This document shows positions 63,846 to 64,000 of a DNA stretch of 64,000 nucleotides, piece by piece. The DNA lies in assembly GCF_043641665.1 (NCBI RefSeq), contig NC_092187.1:999501-1063500 (forward strand). The letters are read 5' to 3'. The notes under the pieces are model-generated. The model saw only the letters and a program-made list of their open reading frames with translations. It had not been told where the DNA came from and ran no database searches. Every line of letters starts with the position of its first letter. Position 1 is the stretch's first letter. Origin of the DNA: Enoplosus armatus. Its lineage: Eukaryota; Chordata; Actinopteri; Centrarchiformes; Enoplosidae. Made by a program: the position numbers and the translations under genes.

Positions 63846-64000
63846 CCGACATCTGTCGTCAGGGGGCCGTGGCGCGTTGTCCTTGTCAGCTGATGCATTC
63901 CTTGTTACAACTAAACAGCGTTGTTGGGTGGCGACAGAGCTGCCACGGCTCATGTTGCATTGGGATGTTGACACTCGGAGAGAGTCAGTCATCATGATTA

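Larger units (their letters stand above)
61832..64000 (+). other. klf15: klf15 intron 2 (continues past window)
   Basis: The intron starts with gtgagc. The expected last exon, encoding FSRSDELSRH and finger 3, was not found up to 64000. The stretch holds a family B repeat at 62755-62850 and two dinucleotide tracts. Confidence 0.8.

Overview
This is a genomic window from a teleost fish, probably a percomorph. The evidence is vertebrate-style split genes with GT-AG introns, abundant long (CA/GT)n microsatellites, and many interspersed repeats typical of fish genomes. It carries no bacterial-type operons, CRISPR arrays or prophage. The exact species cannot be told from the sequence.

Two genes are present, both on the + strand. 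The first is a copine gene of the CPNE5/8/9 subfamily, best matched to CPNE9. Eighteen coding exons run from 5207 to the stop codon ending at 43921, and only the extreme N-terminal exon (about 37 residues) lies upstream of the window. Every exon joins its neighbour in phase, giving 515 codons without a frameshift: the rest of C2A, all of C2B, a Lys-rich linker and a complete vWA (copine) domain. The largest intron is about 12 kb (10698-22753). Candidate 3' UTR sequence follows, with an AATAAA at 44540. The second gene is klf15 (Kruppel-like factor 15). It has a probable non-coding first exon and CpG-rich promoter around 58480-58843, and a large coding exon from 60263 to 61831 with its ATG at 60354. 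That exon ends inside zinc finger 2; the last exon, with the rest of finger 2 and finger 3, is beyond the right edge.

Layout: 1-5206 is upstream sequence or the first copine intron, with old repeats. 5207-43921 is the copine gene, whose introns hold LINE reverse-transcriptase pieces, a gag remnant, a foldback Harbinger-like element inserted into a LINE, a probable solo LTR, and a 1.6-kb LINE remnant next to the last exon. 43922-58480 is the copine 3' flank and intergenic DNA, rich in repeats and with no recognisable gene. 58480-64000 is klf15.

The two genes have no obvious shared pathway. Copine is a Ca2+-dependent membrane-binding protein and KLF15 is a nuclear transcription factor. I did not find a previously undescribed system. 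The most interesting signals are UG-repeat tracts abutting several copine 3' splice sites, the nested foldback transposon with a recognisable target site, the probable solo LTR, and regulatory-looking structures upstream of klf15.
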